From Roseobacter litoralis Och 149 (lineage in GTDB: Bacteria; Pseudomonadota; Alphaproteobacteria; Rhodobacterales; Rhodobacteraceae): a stretch of DNA of 64,000 nt. Location of the stretch: assembly GCF_000154785.2 (NCBI RefSeq), contig NC_015730.1, positions 4,115,501 to 4,179,500 on the forward strand, given 5' to 3'. Shown here in pieces: positions 44,175 to 51,548 of this stretch. The notes below the pieces were generated by a model. It worked only from the letters and a program-made list of their open reading frames with translations, did not search any database and was not told the DNA's origin. Each line of letters starts with the position of its first letter. Positions within the stretch are counted from its first letter, which is position 1. The position numbers and the translations under genes are program-made.

Positions 44175-45101
44175 ATGAAACATTTCTTGAAATCCACACT
44201 TGCCGCGGCCGCTCTGGCCATTGCGACGCCTGCGCTCGCGACAGACATTATTGTCGTCAGCCACGGTCAGGCCTCTGATCCGTTTTGGTCCGTTGTCAAA
44301 AACGGTGTTGAGAAAGCAGCTGCCGATACGGGTGCGAATGTTGAATATCGCGCCCCGGAAACATTCGACATGGTGGCGATGAGCCAGTTGATCGACGCGG
44401 CGGTGAATCAGGAACCCGATGGCATCGTGGTGTCAATTCCCGATGCGGATGCGCTTGGCCCATCCATCGAAAAGGCCGTTGCAGCGGGTATCGCCGTGAT
44501 TTCCATGAACTCCGGCTCTAACGTGTCCAAAGGTCTGGGCGCGCTGCTGCACGTCGGACAGGAAGAGTTCGACGCGGGCAAGGCCGCCGGAGAAAAGATG
44601 GCAGAAATGGGCGGCACCAAGGCCCTCTGCGTGAACCACGAGGTTGGCAACGTGTCGCTTGATGATCGTTGCGCCGGGTTTGCCGAAGGTTTCGGTGGTG
44701 AAGTCATCGTACTGCCAACAACGAACGATCCATCAGAAATCGAAGCCAAGGTTAAGGCTTCGCTTGATTCCGACGAATCCATCGACACGGTTATGGCACT
44801 GGGCGCATCACTTGCTGGCGAGCCTGCGGTTGCAGCCGTCAAAGCCGTTGGCGGTGAAGGCAGCATCCGGGTTGGGTCATTCGACCTCTCCGCTGGTTTT
44901 CTTGAATCCGTCGCAGCGGGCGAAGCCGCCTTTGCAATCGACCAACAACAATACCTGCAGGGCTATCTGCCGGTCGCGTTTCTGGCGCTGCATGCGCAAT
45001 ACGGTCTGATCCCGGGCGGTAATGTGCCATCGGGTCCAAACCTGATCACGGCTGACAAGGCCGCACAAGTGGTTGAGTTGTCCGCCAAGGGCATTCGCTG
45101 A
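44175..45101 (+). CDS. Inositol-type ABC transporter substrate-binding protein
   Basis: A 308-residue periplasmic binding protein of the ribose/inositol class (type I fold). It has a signal peptide ending ALA-TDII, and the DPFWSVVKNGVEKAAADTG and DGIVVSIPDADAL segments are typical. GGGAGG precedes ATG 44175. The association with iolB downstream points to myo-inositol or a close cyclitol as ligand. A strong terminator-like hairpin follows before the permease gene. Confidence 0.9.
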   Translation: MKHFLKSTLAAAALAIATPALATDIIVVSHGQASDPFWSVVKNGVEKAAADTGANVEYRAPETFDMVAMSQLIDAAVNQEPDGIVVSIPDADALGPSIEKAVAAGIAVISMNSGSNVSKGLGALLHVGQEEFDAGKAAGEKMAEMGGTKALCVNHEVGNVSLDDRCAGFAEGFGGEVIVLPTTNDPSEIEAKVKASLDSDESIDTVMALGASLAGEPAVAAVKAVGGEGSIRVGSFDLSAGFLESVAAGEAAFAIDQQQYLQGYLPVAFLALHAQYGLIPGGNVPSGPNLITADKAAQVVELSAKGIR

Positions 45102-45110
45102 ACGCACTTA

Positions 45111-45140
45111 AAGCGGGGCCCCACAAGGCCCCGCTTTTTT
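45111..45140 (+). terminator. Intra-operon terminator-like hairpin after the inositol binding-protein gene
   Basis: AAGCGGGGCC (45111-45120), loop CCACAA, then GGCCCCGCTT (45127-45136) and further T residues. It is a perfect 10-bp stem with a U-tract. Partial termination here would give much more binding protein than permease and ATPase. Confidence 0.85.
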
Positions 45141-45168
45141 CAATACATACATTTTTCGGGAGGGAAAA

Positions 45169-46269
45169 ATGCCCACAGATGCCGCCGTTGACGAGCGCAT
45201 AAAGGAAGAGTCCTTCTTTTCGCGTATGATGAAACGTCCTGAACTGGGTGCGATTGCCGGGGTCATTCTGGTCACGGTGTTTTTCCTGATTACCGCTGAC
45301 CCGGCCATGTTCACTCTCGCGGGCTTTATGAACTTCATGTCCCCTGCATCGCAGCTTGGAATTCTCGCGATTGGCGCGGCCCTGCTGATGGTTGGCGGTG
45401 AGTTCGACCTCTCCGTAGGGTCCATGGTGGCCTTTACGGGTCTGTTTTTCGGGGCCTGTGTTGTGACCTTTGGACTGCCCCTGATCATCGCCATTCCGGC
45501 CACGCTGATCTTTGCAGCCGCCGTGGGCGCGGGGAACGGGCAGATCGTTCTGGCAACGGGCCTGCCCTCCTTCATCGTGACACTGGCGTTTCTGTTTATC
45601 TTTCGCGGGTTGTCTCTGGTCGGGCTGAAATGGGCGACCGATGGATCCACCCAATTGCGCGGTGTGCGCGATGCGACAGAAAACGACTGGCTGACGCCGA
45701 TCTTTTCGGGCGACGCCTTTCCCGGCTTTTTCACCAAACTGGCAGAGATGGGCATGATCGATACCTTCCGCAACGGCACGCCAAAAGTCTCCGGTATCCC
45801 GGTTGAGATCATCTGGTTTGTCATCATCGCTTTGCTGGCCACATATGTGTTGCAAAAGACACCTTTCGGAAACTGGATCTTTGCATCAGGCGGGGATGCC
45901 AATGCGGCTTCCAATTCCGGCGTTCCGGTCAAACGCGTCAAGCTGATCCTCTTCATGGTGACTGCAACCTGCGCGGCGCTTGTGGCCATCATCACCGTGC
46001 TCGACAGCGGATCAACCGACGCACGGCGCGGGTTCCAAAAGGAATTCGAGGCGATCATCGCGGCGGTCATCGGGGGCTGCCTGCTGACGGGTGGGTATGG
46101 TTCCGCGATTGGGGCCTTCTTTGGCGCGATCATTTTCGGGATGGTGCTGATCGGGTTGACCTACACGGACATTGATCAGGATTGGTATCTCGTCTTTTTG
46201 GGCGGCATGCTTCTGGTTGCTGTTCTCTTTAACAACATGATCCGCAAACGCGTCACGGGGGAGCGTTGA
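45169..46269 (+). CDS. Inositol-type ABC transporter permease
   Basis: A 366-residue permease of the ribose/inositol class with about eight to ten membrane helices. The GGEFDLSVGSMVAFTG segment is the family hallmark, and GGCLLTGGYGSAIGAFFGAIIFG lies near the C-terminus. It forms the channel for the binding protein encoded upstream. GGGAGGG precedes ATG 45169. The ATPase gene starts one base after its stop codon. Confidence 0.92.
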   Translation: MPTDAAVDERIKEESFFSRMMKRPELGAIAGVILVTVFFLITADPAMFTLAGFMNFMSPASQLGILAIGAALLMVGGEFDLSVGSMVAFTGLFFGACVVTFGLPLIIAIPATLIFAAAVGAGNGQIVLATGLPSFIVTLAFLFIFRGLSLVGLKWATDGSTQLRGVRDATENDWLTPIFSGDAFPGFFTKLAEMGMIDTFRNGTPKVSGIPVEIIWFVIIALLATYVLQKTPFGNWIFASGGDANAASNSGVPVKRVKLILFMVTATCAALVAIITVLDSGSTDARRGFQKEFEAIIAAVIGGCLLTGGYGSAIGAFFGAIIFGMVLIGLTYTDIDQDWYLVFLGGMLLVAVLFNNMIRKRVTGER

Positions 46270-46270
46270 T

Positions 46271-47065
46271 ATGAATACGCAAACAACAGACGCACCCATC
46301 GTTCAGATGGAAGATATTGAAAAACACTTCGGCAATGTGATTGCCCTTGCCGGGGTTTCTTTCAACATCCTGCCCGGGGAATGCCACTGCCTGCTGGGGG
46401 ACAATGGCGCGGGGAAATCCACCTTCATCAAGACCATGTCCGGCGTTCATAAACCCACCAAAGGCCGGATCATGTTCGAAGGGTCGGAAATGAGCTTTGC
46501 CAGCCCGCGTGATTCTATGGAAGCAGGCATTGCCACGGTCTATCAGGACCTCGCGATGATTCCGCTGATGTCAGTGACGCGGAACTTCTTCATGGGGCGC
46601 GAGCCGACAAAAGGCGCAGGGCTTTTCAAACGCTTTGATACGGATGAAGCCAACGACATCACCATGGCCGAGATGAAAAAGATGGGCATCAACCTGCGTG
46701 CGCCGGATCAGGCGGTTGGCACTCTATCGGGCGGGGAACGCCAGACGGTGGCCATCGCACGTGCGGTTTATTTCGGGGCCAAGGTGCTGATCCTTGATGA
46801 ACCCACATCCGCGCTGGGGGTGCGTCAGACGTCCAATGTTCTTGCGACCATCGACCGCGTGCGCAAGGACGGGATCGGCGTGGTCTTCATCACCCACAAC
46901 GTCCGTCACGCGATGGCTGTGGGTGATCGCTTCACCGTGCTGAACCGGGGCAAGACTCTCGGTACGGCAAAGCGGGGCGACATCACACCGGATGAGTTGC
47001 AGGACCTGATGGCGGGCGGTCAGGAAATGGCCAAACTCGAAGGATCGCTTGGCGGAACCATATGA
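46271..47065 (+). CDS. Inositol-type ABC transporter ATP-binding protein
   Basis: A 264-residue single-domain ATPase with Walker A GDNGAGKST, signature LSGGERQTVAIARA and Walker B VLILDEPTSALG. Many ribose-class importers use a double-length ATPase; this is the single-domain form found in several rhizobial and roseobacter inositol and fructose importers. The iolB gene overlaps its stop by four bases, which ties transport to inositol catabolism. Confidence 0.92.
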   Translation: MNTQTTDAPIVQMEDIEKHFGNVIALAGVSFNILPGECHCLLGDNGAGKSTFIKTMSGVHKPTKGRIMFEGSEMSFASPRDSMEAGIATVYQDLAMIPLMSVTRNFFMGREPTKGAGLFKRFDTDEANDITMAEMKKMGINLRAPDQAVGTLSGGERQTVAIARAVYFGAKVLILDEPTSALGVRQTSNVLATIDRVRKDGIGVVFITHNVRHAMAVGDRFTVLNRGKTLGTAKRGDITPDELQDLMAGGQEMAKLEGSLGGTI

Positions 47066-47871
47066 GCGCACTCCTGCACAAACCAATGGGCCGTTCCGGA
47101 AAGGTGCATGACATCACCCCGGAACGCGCGGGCTGGGGCTATGTTGGCTTTGGTCTTTACCACCTGTCTCACGGGGAGACTGCGGCAGAGGAAACGGGTG
47201 ATCGGGAGGTTATTATCGTCCTGGTCGAAGGCAAAGCCCGCCTCTCTGTCGCGGGGTCCGATTTTGGTGAGATGGGTGAGCGAATGTTGGTGTTTGACCG
47301 CACGCCGCCGCATTGCATTTACGTGCCCGGAAAAAGCGACTGGACCGCCACAGCGACAACCGATTGCGTCGTGGCAATCTGCAGCGCACCTTGTATCGCG
47401 GATTATCCAGCGGCGCGCTTGGGACCTGAGGGGATTGAACTGACACCACGCGGCAAGCGCCAGAATACCCGGTTTATCAACAACATCGCCATGGAAGGTC
47501 GCGACGTGGCCTCCAGCCTGCTGGTCACCGAAGTCTTTACCCCCGCTGGCAACTGGTCGTCCTATCCCAGCCACCGCCATGACGAAGACGACTATCCCCG
47601 CATGACCTATCTCGAAGAGACCTATTACCACCGCCTGAACCCCGCGCAGGGATTTGGCGTGCAGCGGGTTTATACCGACGACCGCAGCCTTGATGAAACC
47701 ATGGCCGTCAGCGATGGCGATGTGGTCTGTGTGCCGCGCGGGCACCATCCCTGCGGCGCGCCCTATGGCTATGACATGTATTACCTGAACGTGATGGCAG
47801 GTCCCTTGCGCAAGTGGCGGTTCGAGAATGATCCTGACCACGACTGGATCGCGCAAAAGGACGCGGACTAG
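47062..47871 (+). CDS. iolB: 5-deoxy-glucuronate isomerase
   Basis: A 269-residue IolB. The bicupin sequence is easily recognised: GYVGFGLYHLSHGE at the start and the SSYPSHRHDEDDYPRMTYLEETYYHR region with the metal-binding histidines and glutamate, then VPRGHHPCGAPYGYDMYYLNVMAGP. It converts 5-deoxy-D-glucuronate to 2-deoxy-5-keto-D-gluconate in the myo-inositol pathway. The other iol enzymes are not in this window. It is coupled to the importer ATPase gene (ATGA). Confidence 0.95.
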   Translation: MSALLHKPMGRSGKVHDITPERAGWGYVGFGLYHLSHGETAAEETGDREVIIVLVEGKARLSVAGSDFGEMGERMLVFDRTPPHCIYVPGKSDWTATATTDCVVAICSAPCIADYPAARLGPEGIELTPRGKRQNTRFINNIAMEGRDVASSLLVTEVFTPAGNWSSYPSHRHDEDDYPRMTYLEETYYHRLNPAQGFGVQRVYTDDRSLDETMAVSDGDVVCVPRGHHPCGAPYGYDMYYLNVMAGPLRKWRFENDPDHDWIAQKDAD

Positions 47872-47890
47872 TGCTCAAAGGAGCATGGCA

Positions 47891-49060
47891 ATGACCCAAG
47901 TATCCAAAAGTACCGTCGGTTTTTACACCGAAGCGGACTGTGACCTGAACGATTTCGCTTCGCTGACAAGCCAACAGACCACTCCCGATACTGTGCCGTT
48001 GGCCTCTGAGGTTTGCAAAAATATCCCCGTTTATGACATGGCGCTCCGCGGCGGTATGCTGGAAACTGTGCAAACCCGTCGTGAATTGATGGCGGAATGG
48101 GCGCAGGTTCTGCAGCGTGGCGCCGGTGTCATTGTATTGCGAAACGCTTGTGCGGACACCTCTGCGATTGATGATGCAACTGTGATCTATGAACGCATCA
48201 TTGCGGATGAAAAAGCCGCGCAGGGAGGGGCGGCAGATCACTTTGCGGCCGCAGGGTCGAATGATCGGATATGGAATTCCCTGCAAAAACTCTGCGAGGC
48301 AGACCCGGATGTCTTTGTGCGGTATTTTGCAAGCCCCGCCATTGATGCCGCCTGCGAGGCATGGTTAGGGCCGAAGTATCAAATGACGGCGCAGGTCAAT
48401 GTCGTTCATCCCGGTGGGTCGGCACAGCAGGCGCATCGTGACTATCATTTGGGGTTTCAGACAGCTGAAATCAGCGCTGCCTATCCTGCCCATGTGCACG
48501 ACCTGTCCCCGCTGATGACCCTGCAGGGCGGGATAGCGCATGGGGACACACCGCTGGAGAGCGGCCCGACCAAATTGCTCCCGTTTTCGCAGCTCTACCG
48601 TCCCGGATATGCAGCGTGGCGGCGGGATGATTTTCGCGCCTACTTCGAAGAGAGCTACGTGCAATTGCCCTTGGCCAAGGGGGATGCGCTCTTTTTCAAC
48701 CCGGCCCTGTTTCATGCCGCGGGAGCCAACGGTAGTCGTGACATCCACCGCATGGTGAACCTTTTGCAGATTTCCTCCCCTTTCGGGCGCGCGATGGAAA
48801 CGGTTGATCGCACAAAGATGAGTTTGCTTGCCTTCCGGTCCCTGAAAGAACTGCCGTTGGCTGATGCTGCATTGCATGCTGCGATTGCGGCGACCGCCGA
48901 GGGATATTCCTTTCCCACAAACCTCGACAATGACCCGCCCACGGGTGGTCTGGCACCACCAAGCCAGCAGGATCTCCTGAAAACAGCGCTTGGCGAAAAT
49001 TGGAACCAGCACCGTTTCGAAGCGGCGCTGACGGCGCAAGACGCGCGTAAAGATGCCTGA
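47891..49060 (+). CDS. Phytanoyl-CoA dioxygenase (PhyH)-family Fe(II)/2-oxoglutarate oxygenase
   Basis: A 389-residue PhyH-type oxygenase. The iron-binding HxD is in QAHRDYHLGF, the distal histidine in FHAAGANGSRD, and the 2-oxoglutarate-binding arginine is probably that of IHRMVN. It would hydroxylate a carbon or demethylate an ether. It lies 19 bases after iolB and reads in the same direction, so it may be part of the inositol operon. ATG 47891 is chosen for spacing from AAAGGAG; ATG 47885 is too close. Substrate unknown; an O-methyl-inositol is one possibility. Confidence 0.85.
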   Translation: MTQVSKSTVGFYTEADCDLNDFASLTSQQTTPDTVPLASEVCKNIPVYDMALRGGMLETVQTRRELMAEWAQVLQRGAGVIVLRNACADTSAIDDATVIYERIIADEKAAQGGAADHFAAAGSNDRIWNSLQKLCEADPDVFVRYFASPAIDAACEAWLGPKYQMTAQVNVVHPGGSAQQAHRDYHLGFQTAEISAAYPAHVHDLSPLMTLQGGIAHGDTPLESGPTKLLPFSQLYRPGYAAWRRDDFRAYFEESYVQLPLAKGDALFFNPALFHAAGANGSRDIHRMVNLLQISSPFGRAMETVDRTKMSLLAFRSLKELPLADAALHAAIAATAEGYSFPTNLDNDPPTGGLAPPSQQDLLKTALGENWNQHRFEAALTAQDARKDA

Positions 49061-49068
49061 CTGACAGA

Positions 49069-49914
49069 TCAGAGTGCCAGATACCCAACACCAGCAAATG
49101 CGATAAGACAGCCGGACCATTGCGGGGGTGTCATGCGTTCTTTCAGGAAGGTCCAGGCCAGCAGGATCGTCAAAAGCCCGAACATGGACGAGGTAACAGA
49201 GGCATATTCCGGATTTGGCATCTTACCAGCAGACAAGACGGACAACAGCGCGACGCCATCAAGTATGCCCATCCCCACCAAAGGCAGCAGCGCTTTGCGT
49301 CCCGGCCAGAAGGTGGCGCGCCGCATCATGATCACGCCCGTCAAAAGGCTCAGCGCAGTGAGGCGGGCAATGAGCGTTGTGGGCAGTTCACCGGATAAAT
49401 CCGCCGCAAGCTGTCCCAGTTTGAAGGTCGTTGCAAAACCAAAGGCCGACACCAGCGACAGAATAATTGTGCGCTTGATCGGCGGAATGTCATCGTCACT
49501 TTGATCGGACAAGGCTGCAACCAGACCCACACCAACAACAATCGCCAAAACCGCGAGGCCCTGCGCGGGCGTGACTGTGCGACCGCTGGCAACGGCATAA
49601 ACAAGCGACAGAATGGGAAAGGACGCGATGATCGGGGCAACAAGCCTGACCGGGCCCCGCTCGAACGCATAGTACAACCCAAGGCTGGCGATCAGAAAGG
49701 CAACGCCTGCGCCCAGCGACAGCAAAACGCCTGTGCCAGAGACGAAAAAGCCGCCTCCCAATATCAAAATTGCCGTCAGCTGGAACAAGGCTCCGACGCA
49801 AAGCACCACAAACAGCGCTGCCAACAAGGGCACGGACCGGCTAAGATAACGGATGGCAATATCGTGCAGGCCCCAGCAAAAGGCGGCGATCAGGCCCAAG
49901 CCTAACGCTGTCAT
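49069..49914 (-). CDS. EamA/DMT-family transporter
   Basis: A 281-residue membrane protein with ten predicted helices in two repeats, the drug/metabolite transporter (EamA) layout: MTALGLGLIAAFCWGLHDIAIRYLSR at the start and SSMFGLLTILLAWTFLKERMTPPQWSGCLIAFAGV near the end. It would move a small metabolite across the inner membrane. ATG 49914 begins the first helix; the frame is open 108 bases further up without membrane features. It converges on the PhyH gene nine bases away. Confidence 0.9.
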   Translation of the reverse strand: MTALGLGLIAAFCWGLHDIAIRYLSRSVPLLAALFVVLCVGALFQLTAILILGGGFFVSGTGVLLSLGAGVAFLIASLGLYYAFERGPVRLVAPIIASFPILSLVYAVASGRTVTPAQGLAVLAIVVGVGLVAALSDQSDDDIPPIKRTIILSLVSAFGFATTFKLGQLAADLSGELPTTLIARLTALSLLTGVIMMRRATFWPGRKALLPLVGMGILDGVALLSVLSAGKMPNPEYASVTSSMFGLLTILLAWTFLKERMTPPQWSGCLIAFAGVGYLAL

Positions 49915-50123
49915 ATCGGGCCGTCCAATGTGGCAGAGATGTTGGTCAAAATGCGCACTGCTGGTGTTCCGCCCCTTAGCTTTCTGCTGCCTAGACCTGT
50001 CGCATGACAGAACAGACTGCAAGAGATTATCGGAATCGAGGGCGGATGGCTCTCTCTGAGTGGAACGCCCTGACCATTTGGCGTTGGTTTATATGTGCAA
50101 TGCAGTACTCAAACCAAATATTG

Positions 50124-50152
50124 TTGCCATATGGCATTAATCTATGTATAAG
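50124..50152 (+). promoter_or_regulatory. Promoter of the toxin-antitoxin pair with a palindrome over the -35 box
   Basis: TTGCCA (50124-50129), a 17-base spacer and TATAAG (50147-50152) make a good sigma-70-type promoter. The perfect palindrome TGCCATATGGCA (50125-50136) covers the -35 box and is a likely site for autoregulation by the antitoxin. Confidence 0.7.
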
Positions 50153-50171
50153 TTACCAAAAAGGTGTTTAT

Positions 50172-50582
50172 ATGTCTTTGCAGCCACTTGAAACAAAGGC
50201 GCAGGAATTTGCGCCGCAGCCGATCACCGCTGAGGAAGGGGCCGCAATGTTGCGCGCCGTTCTGCGTCTGTTTGGCAAGTGGTCCATCACGGATGAAGAC
50301 GCGGCAACGCTGCTGGACCTGCCCGTGCGAACCTACCGTCGCTGGAAGGCGGGACAGCCTGGCCGGTTGGACCGCGATACAAAGGCGCGGCTTTCCAACA
50401 TCCTTGGCATTCACAAAGCACTGCGCATTATTTTCCGGGACACGGACCGGGTTTACGCGTGGGTCAAGGCCCCGAACACAGCCTTTGCCGGACACTCCGC
50501 ACTGGAGGTCATGCTAGGGGGTGAACTGACGGACTTGATGCGCGTGCGCCGCTATCTGGATGCGGAGAGAGGTGCTTGGTAG
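50172..50582 (+). CDS. Antitoxin of the Xre/MbcA/ParS family (RES-Xre type)
   Basis: A 136-residue antitoxin with an N-terminal helix-turn-helix-like part (ITDEDAATLLDLPVRTYRRWKAGQPG) and a C-terminal MbcA/ParS/Xre toxin-binding domain (WVKAPNTAFAGHSALEVMLGGELTDLMRVRRYLDAERG). It should neutralise the RES toxin and repress the shared promoter. ATG 50172 follows AAGGTG and fits the domain; an earlier frame start would pass through the promoter. The toxin gene overlaps its end by seven bases. Confidence 0.93.
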   Translation: MSLQPLETKAQEFAPQPITAEEGAAMLRAVLRLFGKWSITDEDAATLLDLPVRTYRRWKAGQPGRLDRDTKARLSNILGIHKALRIIFRDTDRVYAWVKAPNTAFAGHSALEVMLGGELTDLMRVRRYLDAERGAW

Positions 50583-51280
50583 AGCCATCCATCACGCATG
50601 TGGACTGGCCCCGTGGCGTGCGCATCATCCGCAGCACCTATCCCCCCATCGACTTGTTCGAAGACATCGCAGATCCCGAAGACTGGCCCCTGTTGATCTC
50701 GGCTGAGCAAAAGACAAACCCGAGACTGATGGAAAGCATCGGCACCCTTGATCTGATCCCACCGGACCGGCGTGTTGGTGGACCCGGTGCAAGCTACTTG
50801 ATGGCTCCGTTCACGCATAGCAGTACCGATCGCCCAAGCCGGTTTTCCGATGGCAAGCTGGGCGTACTATACATCGCCAGTGATTTTGAAACTGCTGTCA
50901 GGGAGACGACATACCATCATGCGGCTTTCATGTCGGCCACGGCTGAACCACCGGGCTGGACATCCCAGTTTCGCGAACTGTGCATGGCTGTGGATGCAGA
51001 TCTGCACGACATCCGAACTGTGAACGAAACCATCCAACCGTTTTTGCATCCCGACAATTACCTGCCCGCACAAGGTTTCGCCGCGCAACTCAGAGCGTCG
51101 GGTAGTCAGGGAATTGTCTATCCCAGTGTGCGCGGTGACGGGGAATGCGTTGGACTTTTCTATCCCGACCTCGCCCATTCACCGGTTCAGGGACGCCATC
51201 TTGATTATCATTGGAACGGAACCTGCGTCGATCTGGTCCGTGATGCAGGAAGTGGCGATGTCTATCGCGTGGTGAGGTAG
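50576..51280 (+). CDS. RES-domain toxin (NAD+-degrading family)
   Basis: A 234-residue RES toxin. The family's Arg-Glu-Ser set is visible: Arg in PSRFSDGK, Glu in FETAVRETTYH and Ser in GIVYPSVRG. Characterised RES toxins break down NAD+ to stop growth. Start is TTG 50576, preceded by GGAGAGAGG and overlapping the antitoxin stop, which gives translational coupling. The order antitoxin then toxin is standard for this family. Confidence 0.93.
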   Translation: MVEPSITHVDWPRGVRIIRSTYPPIDLFEDIADPEDWPLLISAEQKTNPRLMESIGTLDLIPPDRRVGGPGASYLMAPFTHSSTDRPSRFSDGKLGVLYIASDFETAVRETTYHHAAFMSATAEPPGWTSQFRELCMAVDADLHDIRTVNETIQPFLHPDNYLPAQGFAAQLRASGSQGIVYPSVRGDGECVGLFYPDLAHSPVQGRHLDYHWNGTCVDLVRDAGSGDVYRVVR

Positions 51281-51329
51281 GTCGCCTGCCACTACCGCTT
51301 AGATTTAAAAGAAGACTGGCATTGATCCG

Positions 51330-51401
51330 GGTTTTTCAGCAAGGAACCGCTGAACTTTGCACGGCCCGAGCATGAAACCACTGTTACACTGCTGAAAAAC
51401 C
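51330..51401. repeat. 12-bp inverted repeat downstream of the toxin gene
   Basis: GGTTTTTCAGCA (51330-51341) and its exact complement TGCTGAAAAACC (51390-51401), 48 bases apart. It may form a long hairpin at the end of the toxin-antitoxin transcript or be part of the RTX gene leader. Confidence 0.6.
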
Positions 51402-51455
51402 GCGCAGCCAAGCAAAAAACCGCCCCTCGCAAAACGAGCCCATTTGCCAATTAGG

Positions 51456-51476
51456 AATTCCCGCATTACGGGAATT
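51456..51476. promoter_or_regulatory. Perfect inverted repeat upstream of the RTX gene
   Basis: AATTCCCG (51456-51463), spacer CATTA, CGGGAATT (51469-51476). It is an operator-like palindrome 73 bases before the RTX start codon. Confidence 0.5.
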
Positions 51477-51548
51477 TGTATCCGTAAGAGATATCGACGC
51501 TTAGCCCGCGCAACGGGTGAAAGCCCGCCTAATGCAGGGAGAAAACAA

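Noticed and set aside
45108..46133. A 341-codon open frame on the minus strand
   Set aside because: Antisense to the inositol permease gene; low-complexity Ser/Pro/Ala/Arg composition.
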